Below, one piece after another: positions 35,453-45,720 of a DNA stretch of 64,000 nt. Source of the DNA: JAXLYE01 sp046351595. Lineage in GTDB: Bacteria > Myxococcota_A > Polyangia > Palsa-1104 > JAEUJZ01. Below the pieces are notes generated by a model. That model saw only the letters and a program-made list of their open reading frames with translations. It was not told where the DNA came from and ran no database searches. Where the stretch lies: positions 1 through 64,000 of the forward strand of contig JAXLYE010000015.1 in assembly GCA_046351595.1 (NCBI GenBank), given 5' to 3'. The position numbers were made by a program, and so were the translations under genes. How positions within the stretch are numbered: position 1 is the first letter of the stretch; every line of letters starts with the position of its first letter.

Positions 35453-37707
35453 CGCGGGCGCTCTCCGCGTCCACCCGGCGCGGCGGGGGGCTCGTGGGCG
35501 CTGCCCGCGCCCGCGCACAGCGCGCTGATGCGCTCGTGGTACAGGCGGTACGGGATGCGGTAGTGGCCGTCCTCGCGGCGCAGCAGGTTGGCGCGGTACA
35601 GGCGCTCGTACAGCGGCGCCGGCAGCGGCTCGGTCGGCCGCGACAGCGCCGCGCACATCGCCTGCAGCAGCGTCGGATCGCCGCGCAGCAGCGCCTCGCA
35701 GTGGCGCAGGTGCTCGCCGAACGTCGACTCAAGCGCCTCGGGATCGTGCAGGAGCTCGCGCAGCCGCAGGCCGGCGCGCGCCGCCGCCTGCATCGCCCGA
35801 TCGATCAGGAACGGGCTGCCGCCGCACAGCGCCATCAGCGCCGCGGCGTGGCGCGGATCGTGGCCGTAGCCGCGCGCCAGCGCCTCGACCTGCGCCGGCG
35901 TGAAGTCGTGCAGCCGGATCTGCGTGATGACGTTGAACAGCGGCGAGGCGTCGCCGCGCCGGTGCAGCGACTGCGGCTCGCCCGACAGCGACAGCACCAG
36001 GCGCAGCCGCCCGAGCGGCTCGGCGTCGTCGACGACCCAGGCGCGCAGCGCGTCGAAGATCTCGTTCTCGAAGTGCCAGCCGTGCAGAACGTCGATGCGG
36101 TCGAGCGCCAGCACCAGCCGCTGCGGCACGCGCGTCAGCACCTTCTGGCGCAACAGCTTCCCGAGCTTGGTGATCGGGCCGAGCGGCTCCGCCCACAGCG
36201 GCTCGACCAGGGCCGGATCGCCGCCCGCGGCCTGCACCAGCCGCACCGCGAGCGCCTTGGTGAAGGCCTCGAGCGCCGGCCGCTCGCTGGCACGCTCGTG
36301 CGAGAGCGGCGGCAGCGGCAGCTCGGCCAGGTCGATGAGCGCGCAGGTCGCGCCCTCCTCCTGCACGAGCTGCGCGAGCAGCGCCCGCAGGAACCAGGTC
36401 TTGCCGCAGCGCTCGCGGCCCCAGATCAGGAGCGCCGCGCTCGGCGAGGCGAGCAGCGCGCGCGCGGTCCGCTCCTCGATGCGCCGCACCAGGAGCTGCC
36501 CCTCGTGGGCGTAGACCTCGGCCTCGCCCTCCTCCAGGCCCGTCGGCGCCACCGGCGGCACCTGCTGCGACGACGAGAGCGGCGAGACCGGGGGCACGCT
36601 GCGCGGCACCAGGCGCAGCCGCCCGATCGGGATCTCGGCGAAGCTCTGATCCGGGGGCGCGTTGTCGACGTCGTGGCGGAAGTCGCGGTGGCGGCTCGAC
36701 CAGCGCCGCGGCCACAGCCGCAGCACCGCGCTCTCGTCGCCGGGGAACACCGCCGCGAAGGCGTAGCCGTGGCTCTCGATCTCGCCGGCCTCGCCGTGGG
36801 CCGCGCCGGCGCGCAGCGTGATCAGCTCGCGCCCGCCGCCGCGCGCCAGGAGCGCCGCATCCGCCTCGTGGACGTGGCCGCACAGGTGCACGTGCGCGCC
36901 CTGCGCCAAGAGCGCCAGCGCCTCGCGCTCGTCGACGAGCCAGCCGTCGCTGAGCGGGTGGTGGGTCAGCGCCAGCACCAGCTCGTCGGCGGCCGGCGGC
37001 GCCGGGCAGGCCGCGGCCAGCAGGCGCTTGCCCAGGCGCAGCTTGCCGTGGTCCTGATCGTCGGCGGCCAGCAGCGCGGTGTTGAGGCCGACGATGCGCA
37101 CGCGCCCGCCGCGCCCGGACAGGGTCGCGCTGAAGCAGCCGGCGCGCGCCAGGAGGGCCGCCGTCTCGTCGCTGGCCGGCTCACCGGGCCGGACCGGACC
37201 GGACCCGAGCGGCTGCACCGCGGCCAGTCCCGAGGCAAAGCCGCCGTAGTTGGCGAAGCGCCGCAGCAGGCGGTCCCGATCCCCGGACCGCCCGAGCGCC
37301 GTGTCGAGCGGCTCCTCGCCGCTGCGCAGCAGCCGCAGCAGGCGCTGCACGTCCACGTCGTCGCGCTCGACCTTGCGCTGGGCGTCGTGGTTGCCGGGCA
37401 CGCAGTAGACCCGCGCGAGCGACAGCCCGACCGCCTCGGCGAGGCGACCCAGGGCCGCGCGCGCCGCCGCGTACTCGTCGGTGACCGGCGGCCGCGCCAG
37501 GCAGCCGCCGGAGAACGCGATGTCGCCGGTCAGGATCACCGCGTCCGGCCGCGGCACCTTGCCCTGCGCCACCAGCCGGCCCGCGTCCTCGACGAGGCGA
37601 TCGACCACCATCGCCTGGTCCCAGCGGTGGCTGTCGTCTCCGTGTCCGGCGTGCAGGTCCGAGACATGCAGAAAGGAGAACAGCGGCTCGTTGTCGGCGC
37701 GCGGCAT
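35449..37707 (-). CDS. Calcineurin-like phosphoesterase fused to AAA (STAND-like) ATPase
   Basis: A 752-residue fusion. Residues 10-330 form a metallophosphoesterase with all main metal-site motifs: SDLHAG (D17, H19), GDIAFSG, GNHD (about 105-108), THHPLSD and GHVHE. Residues about 405-735 are an AAA_35-like ATPase with Walker A GRERCGKTW (about 428-436), Walker B-like RLVLALDRIDVLHG and GGSPFLIDRAMQAA. The second ATPase of the operon lacks the phosphoesterase but carries a membrane anchor and an FGE-like domain. The arrangement, nucleotide-switch ATPase plus potential nuclease/phosphodiesterase effector, fits STAND-type conflict or signalling systems (inference). Confidence 0.8.
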   Translation of the reverse strand: MPRADNEPLFSFLHVSDLHAGHGDDSHRWDQAMVVDRLVEDAGRLVAQGKVPRPDAVILTGDIAFSGGCLARPPVTDEYAAARAALGRLAEAVGLSLARVYCVPGNHDAQRKVERDDVDVQRLLRLLRSGEEPLDTALGRSGDRDRLLRRFANYGGFASGLAAVQPLGSGPVRPGEPASDETAALLARAGCFSATLSGRGGRVRIVGLNTALLAADDQDHGKLRLGKRLLAAACPAPPAADELVLALTHHPLSDGWLVDEREALALLAQGAHVHLCGHVHEADAALLARGGGRELITLRAGAAHGEAGEIESHGYAFAAVFPGDESAVLRLWPRRWSSRHRDFRHDVDNAPPDQSFAEIPIGRLRLVPRSVPPVSPLSSSQQVPPVAPTGLEEGEAEVYAHEGQLLVRRIEERTARALLASPSAALLIWGRERCGKTWFLRALLAQLVQEEGATCALIDLAELPLPPLSHERASERPALEAFTKALAVRLVQAAGGDPALVEPLWAEPLGPITKLGKLLRQKVLTRVPQRLVLALDRIDVLHGWHFENEIFDALRAWVVDDAEPLGRLRLVLSLSGEPQSLHRRGDASPLFNVITQIRLHDFTPAQVEALARGYGHDPRHAAALMALCGGSPFLIDRAMQAAARAGLRLRELLHDPEALESTFGEHLRHCEALLRGDPTLLQAMCAALSRPTEPLPAPLYERLYRANLLRREDGHYRIPYRLYHERISALCAGAGSAHEPPAAPGGRGERPR

Positions 37708-37822
37708 CTCCTCGACGATACCGCGTCTCGGCGGCGGCGTGTACGCCGCTGTACAGGGCGGCGGCCGGCTGCGTGGGCCGGCTCGACGGCGCTACCGGCT
37801 GTCGCTTAGCGCTTCGCGCCGG

Positions 37823-39472
<1,650 letters not shown>

Positions 39473-39508
39473 CACTGCGTCACGCGCTCCTTCACTCGTC
39501 TCGAGCGG

Positions 39509-39526
39509 GGGAGTCGTGTGACTCCC
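39509..39526. promoter_or_regulatory. Hairpin/operator in the kinase-Mla divergent region
   Basis: GGGAGTC(GTGT)GACTCCC, a perfect 7-bp inverted repeat, 36 bp upstream of the histidine kinase start. The 258-bp divergent region also carries TACACT near 39665, a possible -10 for the Mla operon. Confidence 0.45.
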
Positions 39527-39730
39527 GATGCGTGGCCCGCAGGCGCGCCCGCCGGCCGTCTCGATTTTCAGTCTGGTGGAAGGTTTGTTGAAAGCAACGC
39601 CGGCTTGCGCAGAATTCGTAGGAAAAGGACCCAGCGCGTTCCGAACGCCATTAGGGAATGCGCGTACACTTTTTCTGAATCTCTACAGATCGGCGCTTGC
39701 GGCTCCCTTCCTTTTCCTCCACACATTAGG

Positions 39731-40840
39731 GTGACCGAGCCCGACCCCCTGCGAACTTCGGAGCGCACTCCGGCGCCTGATCCGCAGGGCCAAGGCCAGG
39801 CACTCGATCTGCCGTCGCTGCAGCGCCAGGTCGAGCAGGCCCCTTCGGGCGGCCGGGTGATCCTCGATCTGGGCGCCGCGCCCAGCCTGAGCGGGCTCGA
39901 GGCGGCCTCCCTCTTGCGCCTGGTCATGACCGGTCGCGAGCGCGGCGTAGTGGTCCTCCTGAGCAACCTGCAGCCGGGCGCGCGGCTCGCCTTCACCGGG
40001 CTCTCCGCGGATCTGCTGGGCCGCTCCCCGGGCGAAGAAGACGACGGACTGGTCCTGATCGAGCAGGTCGGAAACGAGGCCGCCGACGCCTACAAGACCG
40101 GCAAGAACCTGCTCGCCCTCATCGGCGACTTCTTCCACTTCGCGCTCGTCACTCCCTTGCGCGGCAAGGGGATCAAGTGGGACCGCACGTTCCAGCAGCT
40201 CGAGCGCATCGGCGCGGACGCGGTGCCCATCGTCCTGTTCCTCTCCTATCTGATCGGGACGGTGCTGGCGCTGAACGGAGCCAGCCAGCTGCGCCAGTTC
40301 GGCGCCGCGATCTACATCGCCGATCTCGTCGGTGTGGCCATGACGCGCGAGATGGCGCCGCTCATCACCGCGATCATCGTGTGCGGCCGCAGCGGCTCCG
40401 CCATCACCGCGGAGCTCGGGACCATGGTCGTCAGCGAGGAGATCGACGCGATGCGGACGATGGCGCTGTCCCCGGGCCGGTTCCTGCTGGTGCCGCGCGT
40501 GCTGGCGCTCTTGTGGGCCATGCCGTTCCTGACGCTCGCCTCGAACTTCGCCGGCGTCTTCGGCGGCTACGTCGTCGGCGTGTTCCTGCTCGAGCTCGGG
40601 TCCATCAACTACATCACCGAAACCGCGGAGGCGCTGCTCCTAAAGGACCTGGTCACGGGCCTGACCAAGAGCCTGGTGTTCGCGCTGCTCATCGGCTTCA
40701 CCGCGTGCTACCGCGGCTTCCACGTGCGCGGCGGCGCCGAAGGAGTCGGCACCAGCACGACCGCCTCCGTAGTCACCTCGATCATCCTGTGCATCGTGGC
40801 GAACGCGGTGTTTACGGCCATCTTTTATCACTGGAGATGA
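39731..40840 (+). CDS. mlaE: MlaE-type lipid ABC transporter permease with N-terminal STAS-like domain
   Basis: A 369-residue permease. Residues about 20-105 form a STAS-like domain (GGRVILDLGAAPSLSGLEAASLLRL), as in a subset of MlaE proteins; residues 120-369 carry the MlaE membrane domain with about five helices and the conserved ALNGASQLRQFGA, GRSGSAITAELGTM and EIDAMRTM motifs. Mla/MCE systems move phospholipids between outer and inner membranes. GTG 39731 is the likely start. The fused STAS could replace the separate MlaB subunit. First gene of a four-gene operon. Confidence 0.9.
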   Translation: MTEPDPLRTSERTPAPDPQGQGQALDLPSLQRQVEQAPSGGRVILDLGAAPSLSGLEAASLLRLVMTGRERGVVVLLSNLQPGARLAFTGLSADLLGRSPGEEDDGLVLIEQVGNEAADAYKTGKNLLALIGDFFHFALVTPLRGKGIKWDRTFQQLERIGADAVPIVLFLSYLIGTVLALNGASQLRQFGAAIYIADLVGVAMTREMAPLITAIIVCGRSGSAITAELGTMVVSEEIDAMRTMALSPGRFLLVPRVLALLWAMPFLTLASNFAGVFGGYVVGVFLLELGSINYITETAEALLLKDLVTGLTKSLVFALLIGFTACYRGFHVRGGAEGVGTSTTASVVTSIILCIVANAVFTAIFYHWR

Positions 40841-40850
40841 TCGCACTCCC

Positions 40851-41702
40851 ATGAGCGAGCCCCGCAACAACCCGGGCCAGGATGCCCCCCTCCTGGTCGT
40901 CGAAGAATTGGTCGCCAGCTACGGCGAGCGCAAGGTCCTGGACCGCGTCTCGATGAGCGCGCGGCGCGGCGAGATCACCGTGATCCTCGGGACCAGCGGC
41001 TGCGGCAAGAGCACGCTCTTGCGCCACATCGTCGGGCTCAAGCAGCCGACCGCCGGCCGCGTCCTCATCGGCGGCCGCGATCTATACCGCGCCACCGAAG
41101 AGCAGCAGGAGGAGATCCTGCAGGGCATCGGCATGTCGTTCCAGAGCGGCGCGCTGTTCAACTCGATGACGCTGCAGGAGAACGTCGCGCTGCCGATCCG
41201 CGAGCACCGCGGCGCCGATGAGGACACTGCGAACACGCTGGCGCTGATGAAGCTTGCGCTGGTCGGGCTGGCTGGCTCGGCGCGGCTGTTGCCGGCGGAG
41301 ATCAGCGGCGGCATGAAGAAGCGCGCGGCGCTGGCGCGGGCGCTGGCGCTGGATCCGGCGCTGCTCTTGTTCGACGAGCCCTCGGCCGGTCTGGATCCGG
41401 TGACCGCGCGCGAGCTCGACGACCTGATCCTGCGCCTGCGCGATCAGTTCGGGATGGCCATCGTCGTCGTCACCCACGAGCTCGGGAGCATCGAGGCCAT
41501 CGCCGATCAGGCGGTGATGCTGCACAAGGGCAAGGTGCTGGCGCACGGCTCGCTCGACGAGGTCCGGGCGCAGCCGCACCCGCAGGTGCGCGCGTTCTTC
41601 GATCGCCGTGCGCAGCAGGACGCCATGCGCCAGGGGCTGCTCGAGCGGCTGCTGGCTCCGGACGGCATGCTGCCGCCGCGCGCGGCGCAGCAGGGAGGCT
41701 GA
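40851..41702 (+). CDS. mlaF: MlaF-type ABC transporter ATP-binding protein
   Basis: A 283-residue ABC ATPase. Walker A GTSGCGKST, Q loop FQSGALFNS, signature ISGGMKKRAALARAL, Walker B LLLFDEPSAGLDP and H loop VVTHEL are complete; FQSGALF and GGMKKR are characteristic of the MlaF subgroup. It energises lipid transport by the MlaE permease. It starts 10 bases after mlaE with GGAG upstream. A C-terminal 35-residue tail (QQDAMRQGLLERLL) extends beyond the core. Confidence 0.93.
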   Translation: MSEPRNNPGQDAPLLVVEELVASYGERKVLDRVSMSARRGEITVILGTSGCGKSTLLRHIVGLKQPTAGRVLIGGRDLYRATEEQQEEILQGIGMSFQSGALFNSMTLQENVALPIREHRGADEDTANTLALMKLALVGLAGSARLLPAEISGGMKKRAALARALALDPALLLFDEPSAGLDPVTARELDDLILRLRDQFGMAIVVVTHELGSIEAIADQAVMLHKGKVLAHGSLDEVRAQPHPQVRAFFDRRAQQDAMRQGLLERLLAPDGMLPPRAAQQGG

Positions 41703-41703
41703 C

Positions 41704-42636
41704 GTGGAGAAGAAGCGCCTCTATCGCATCAAGCTCGGCCTGTTCGTCATCGTCAGCTTCTGCGGGATGATCGGCGCGGTGCTGTGGCTGGCGGGCTCGC
41801 GCTTCCTGCGGCCGGTGGATCACTACAACATCATCTTCGAGGACTCCGTCAGCGGCCTTCTGCCCGGCGCGCGCGTCGAGTACGAGGGCGTGACCGTAGG
41901 CCGGGTCGAGGATCTCTTGCTGACCAGCCAGGCGCCGCCGCGGGTCGTCGTCAGCATCACGTTGCGGCCCGGGACGCCGATCCGCCAGGACACGGTGGCG
42001 ATGCTGATGGGGCCCTTCGTCACCAACATCCTGTTCGTGCAGCTGCACGGCGGCAGCGAGAAGTCGCCGCTTCTGGAAGAAGGCGGGACGATCAAGGTGA
42101 AGTCGCGCGCGCTCGACAAGCTCGAGGATCGCGCGGCGCAGCTCTCGGAGGGGCTGAACAAGACCGTGAGCCGCGTGAACAACGACCTGTTGAACCCGCA
42201 GAACCTGCTCGCGGTGCAAAAGACCCTCGCGAACCTCGAGCAGCTCAGCGCCAAGCTGAGCGAGACCGCGCAGGATCTGTCGACGCCGCAGAGCCGCCAG
42301 TCGGTGAAGATGCTGGTCGTCAACCTGAACGAGGCGGCGAGCAGCCTCAAGTCCGCGGCGGACACCATCTCGAGCCTGCGCGGCGATGCGCAGGGCACGG
42401 TCGCGGAGCTGCGCAAGGCCGCCACGGCGAGCAAGGAGCTCATCACCGAGGTCTCGCAGCTGACGCGGCGCGTGGATCTGTTGCTGGTACAGAACCAGAG
42501 CGAGCTCGGTCGCCTGATCAGCAGCCTCGCGGACATGTCGATGCAGCTCCAGGCCACGACGGCGCAGCTGCGCAGCGACCCAGCGCAGATCATCTGGGGC
42601 AACCGTCGACCCGAACGGAAGATTCCTGACAAATGA
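41704..42636 (+). CDS. mlaD: MlaD/MCE-domain lipid-binding protein
   Basis: A 310-residue MCE protein anchored by one N-terminal helix (about 8-30). The MCE domain (about 38-115) reads YNIIFEDSVSGLLPGARVEYEG (split by the usual GxxVxxxGVxVG pattern), VGRVEDLLL and TLRPGTPI. The C-terminal 170 residues are a long amphipathic helix region (LSEGLNKTVSRVNNDL ... LNEAASSLKSAADTI), expected to form a needle-like periplasmic tunnel or bridge. GTG 41704 begins one base after the mlaF stop. Confidence 0.9.
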   Translation: MEKKRLYRIKLGLFVIVSFCGMIGAVLWLAGSRFLRPVDHYNIIFEDSVSGLLPGARVEYEGVTVGRVEDLLLTSQAPPRVVVSITLRPGTPIRQDTVAMLMGPFVTNILFVQLHGGSEKSPLLEEGGTIKVKSRALDKLEDRAAQLSEGLNKTVSRVNNDLLNPQNLLAVQKTLANLEQLSAKLSETAQDLSTPQSRQSVKMLVVNLNEAASSLKSAADTISSLRGDAQGTVAELRKAATASKELITEVSQLTRRVDLLLVQNQSELGRLISSLADMSMQLQATTAQLRSDPAQIIWGNRRPERKIPDK

Positions 42637-43322
42637 CGCCGCACCTCTGCACAGATTCCCTTGTTCCCAGAGCGAGCCGGGCGCGCGCGGGGGGTGTTCC
42701 GCGTGCGGCGCTGGGGGCCCTCGTTGGCCTCTTGTCCGCGAGCTGCGGCCTGGGCAAGCCCGGGCCCGAGCTGCACTACTACTCGCTGTCGCTGCCGGTC
42801 CCGCAGACCGCAGCGCCCGAGCACCGCCCGTCGCTGATGCTGCGGCGCTTCGCGGCGCGGGACCCGTTCGGGCAGGAGGCCCTCGTCTACCGCAGCTCGG
42901 CCTACCGCGTGAACTTCTACGGCTACCACCGCTGGATCGCGCCGCCGGCCAACATGGTTTCGGAGTGGACGCTGCGCTACCTGCGCGGCGCCGGCGTGTT
43001 CAGCCAGGTCTCGGAGTACTCCGGGGATCTGCTCTTGAGCGCGATCATCCGCGACTTCACCGAGATGGACGGCGCGGACACCTGGTCCGCCAGCCTGAGC
43101 ATCGACTTCATCATGAGCCGCACCAAGGACGCGGCGCCGGTGTTCATGCGCGCCTACTCGGCCACGCAGCGCGCCGTCCGCCGCAACCCCGAGGCCGTCG
43201 CCGAGGCGATGAGCCGCAACCTGCAGCAGGTGCTCGAGCAGCTGGTCACCGATCTGCAGCCGGTGGCGGCGCAGCTCTCGCCGAGTGAGGTGGCGCAGCC
43301 GGCGCCCATCGGCACGCGCTGA
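42633..43322 (+). CDS. ABC-type transport auxiliary lipoprotein (PqiC/ABC_trans_aux-like)
   Basis: A 229-residue lipoprotein with lipobox LLSASC about residue 33-38. The mature domain fits the ABC_trans_aux family: HYYSLSLPVP at the start, PSLMLRRFAARDPFGQEALVYRSS..., WTLRYLRGAGVFSQV and a Tyr/Trp-rich middle. In MCE systems these lipoproteins link the MCE protein to the outer membrane. ATG overlaps the mlaD stop by four bases, completing the operon. It converges on the DUF455/ATP-grasp gene with only four bases between the stops. Confidence 0.82.
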   Translation: MTPHLCTDSLVPRASRARAGGVPRAALGALVGLLSASCGLGKPGPELHYYSLSLPVPQTAAPEHRPSLMLRRFAARDPFGQEALVYRSSAYRVNFYGYHRWIAPPANMVSEWTLRYLRGAGVFSQVSEYSGDLLLSAIIRDFTEMDGADTWSASLSIDFIMSRTKDAAPVFMRAYSATQRAVRRNPEAVAEAMSRNLQQVLEQLVTDLQPVAAQLSPSEVAQPAPIGTR

Positions 43323-43326
43323 GAGC

Positions 43327-45720
43327 TCAGCTGCGCGCAGGCGCGGGCTGCCAGCCGGCGAGCGCGGTGGTGAGCGCGGCGTCGAGCGCAGCCTCGTCGG
43401 GCGCGAGCAGCAGCAGCGGCCCCTCGGTCAGCGGCAGCAGGCAGCGGACCGTCGGGTGGGCGGCAGTGAGCCCGTCGAGCGGGCTGCGCGCCTTGGCGAG
43501 CTCGCGCGCGGGCCGCAGCACCAGAGCCCAGGCGGCGCCCTCGTGGCACAGCCCGGCGGCGACGGCGCGGCGGACCAGGCCGAGGGCCACGGTGCCGGTG
43601 GTGAAGCGCGCGTTGAGCTCGACGATCGGGCGCAGCGTCGGCGCACCGTCGGGGCCGCGGAAGACGAAGGCGTCGACGCCGCAGGGGCCGAAGAAGCCGG
43701 CGGCAGCGGCGGCGCGGCCCAGGGCGCACGCCGCGTCGGCGAGGGCCCGCTCGTCCGCCGGCGCCGCGCCCGACGTGAGGGCGCCGTCCGCGCCGAGCCG
43801 GCCGCGGTTGCCGAGGATCTGGCCGCCCGGCGTCACCAGCTGCCGCGTGCTGCCCAAAACCCGGACGGCCTGGACGGTCTGAACGGCCTGGACGGTCTGA
43901 ACGGCCTGGACGGTCTGAACGCGCTCGACGGGACCGCCCGGTGCGACGAGGAGCTGGATCGACAGATCGAGCGCGCGCTCGAGCCAGGGCTCGAGGACGG
44001 CGCCGCCGCGCTCGCGCAGCAGGCGCAGGCTGTCGCGGGTGCCGCCGTTGAGCGTGAGCTCGCGCGTGCCGAGCAGCCGGCCGCGCCCCGAGGTGCCGTG
44101 CCGCGGCTTGAGCACGAAGCGCCCGCCGAGCCACGCCGGCCAGGCAGCGACACGCTCGGCGATCGCCCGGGCCGCGGCCTCGGCGTCGACAAGCACCGCC
44201 GGCTCCAGCACCTGCACCAGGCCCGCGAGGCAGGGCGGCAGCAGCCCGAGGCGCGCGGCCTGCTCCTGCGCGAAGGCCTTGTCGTGGACCGCGCGCACCA
44301 CCTGCGGCGACGGGCCGACCGCGTCCAGCCCGAGCGAGCCCGCCTGCGCGACGGCCTGATCGTGCCCGAGCCAGGCGCACAGGCCGCGGCGCGCGGGCAG
44401 CCCCGGCAGCGCCGGACCGGCGTGCTCGGCCCCGAGCGCCTGTCGCCAGCGCGCCTGCGCCGTCGGCTCCCCCGGCGGCAGCAGGATCGGCGGACCGCCG
44501 CTGGCGTCGCTGGCGTCGAACAGGGCGGCCCAGGCGCCGTACAGGCCGCGCAGGAAGCCGCGCGCGGTCGCCGGCACCGGCCGCTCCTCCTCGGCGCCGA
44601 GGTTGGGCAAGAGGTACAGGCGCTCGCCGCTCGTCTCGGGCGGCACGGACGGGCGCGGCATGGGGCCCGGCTCGACGGGCGCGGGCGCCGGGCTGCGGCC
44701 GAAGGTGGCGGCGCGCTGCGCCTGGCGCTCGTCGTAGGGCTGGGCCTTCTGCACCAGCTCGATCAGCGCGTCCGACAGACCGGCCTGCCGGCGCCCCGCC
44801 AGATCGAACCGCCGCCCCTTGGCCCGCGCCGCCGACAGCGGGAACGGCACCGCCTCGAGGTACACCTCGGCCTCCCCCGTCCCGGCGTGCTCGTCGAGGC
44901 GGGCCAGGCGCCGCAGCCAGCGCGCCGCCAGCCGCACGTGGCGGATCTCATCGTCGTGGACGCGCTGCATGAGGAGCGCGCTCGGCTCGTCGCCGGCGGC
45001 CCGGAACAGGTCGCGGTAGAGCAGCGCGAAGTCGAGGTTGGCCTGCTCGAAGGTCAGCCCGACCGCGCTCAGGAACGACAGCGCCGGGCTGCGGCCGCGT
45101 GCGATGCCGGCGTGGTGCTGCCACAGGTAGTCGGTGTGCTGCGCCTCGACGTCCGCGCTCGAGCCGCCGAGCTCCGCGATGCGCGCGAGGTACAGGGACA
45201 GGTGCCCCTGCTCCTCCTCCAGCGTCAGCAGCAGCGCCCGCCGCAGGCGCAGCGGCCACTCGGGGTACGCCAGCAGCGCCCACGCCATCAGCTCGATCGC
45301 CTGCAGCTCGTGGTGGGCAAAGCGCGCCAGGCACTGCACACGCGCCGCCGCGGCGACCAGCGCCTGCGACCGCGGCAGGCGCGGGCTGCGGCCCTGCGAG
45401 CGGGTCCGCGACGGCGCCCCGGCTGCCTCGCCGAGAGCGGCCGCCTCCGGGCGGTCGAGATGCTCGGGACGCTCGGGACGCTCGGGGCGCCCGGGCCGGT
45501 CGATGACCACGGGCGCGCCCGGCGGCGCAAACGGCAGCAGCCGCCCGTCGGGCTGGCGCGGCGGCGTGAGCTTGCTGGCCAGGTCGGAGCCCTCGAGGAT
45601 GCGGCGGCACACGGCGTCGGCGGTCGGCGGCGCGACCGCCGCGGCGCCTGCAGCCGGGTCCACAGCGGCGCCCGGGACCGAACCCGATCCCGAGCCAGTG
45701 ACAGAGCGTGGTACAGCCAT
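43327..45720 (-). CDS. DUF455 ferritin-like domain fused to ATP-grasp domain
   Basis: A 797-residue fusion. Residues about 30-310 match DUF455, a ferritin-like four-helix family related to MiaE: FAHHELQAIELMAW, LEEEQGHLSLYL and RVHDDEIRHVRLA supply the Glu/His di-iron ligands. After a Pro-rich linker, residues about 370-797 form an ATP-grasp ligase: HDKAFAQEQAARLGL, GRFVLKPRHGTSGRGRLLG, GPCGVDAFVF and IVELNARFTTGTVALG. ATP-grasp enzymes join a carboxylate to an amine or thiol; the di-iron part could oxidise the same substrate. An 18-bp repeat encodes VQTVQA three times inside the ATP-grasp region. No biosynthetic partner genes lie nearby. Substrate unknown. Confidence 0.75.
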   Translation of the reverse strand: MAVPRSVTGSGSGSVPGAAVDPAAGAAAVAPPTADAVCRRILEGSDLASKLTPPRQPDGRLLPFAPPGAPVVIDRPGRPERPERPEHLDRPEAAALGEAAGAPSRTRSQGRSPRLPRSQALVAAAARVQCLARFAHHELQAIELMAWALLAYPEWPLRLRRALLLTLEEEQGHLSLYLARIAELGGSSADVEAQHTDYLWQHHAGIARGRSPALSFLSAVGLTFEQANLDFALLYRDLFRAAGDEPSALLMQRVHDDEIRHVRLAARWLRRLARLDEHAGTGEAEVYLEAVPFPLSAARAKGRRFDLAGRRQAGLSDALIELVQKAQPYDERQAQRAATFGRSPAPAPVEPGPMPRPSVPPETSGERLYLLPNLGAEEERPVPATARGFLRGLYGAWAALFDASDASGGPPILLPPGEPTAQARWRQALGAEHAGPALPGLPARRGLCAWLGHDQAVAQAGSLGLDAVGPSPQVVRAVHDKAFAQEQAARLGLLPPCLAGLVQVLEPAVLVDAEAAARAIAERVAAWPAWLGGRFVLKPRHGTSGRGRLLGTRELTLNGGTRDSLRLLRERGGAVLEPWLERALDLSIQLLVAPGGPVERVQTVQAVQTVQAVQTVQAVRVLGSTRQLVTPGGQILGNRGRLGADGALTSGAAPADERALADAACALGRAAAAAGFFGPCGVDAFVFRGPDGAPTLRPIVELNARFTTGTVALGLVRRAVAAGLCHEGAAWALVLRPARELAKARSPLDGLTAAHPTVRCLLPLTEGPLLLLAPDEAALDAALTTALAGWQPAPARS
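43867..43920. repeat. 18-bp minisatellite inside the ATP-grasp coding sequence
   Basis: Three perfect copies of GGCCTGGACGGTCTGAAC, which on the coding (minus) strand give VQTVQA repeats. Copy-number change would keep the reading frame. Confidence 0.9.

Noticed and set aside
43318..43331. GCTGAG/CTCAGC inverted repeat at convergent stops as terminator
   Set aside because: Only two bases separate the arms, so a stable hairpin loop is doubtful, and it lies inside the stop codons of both genes.
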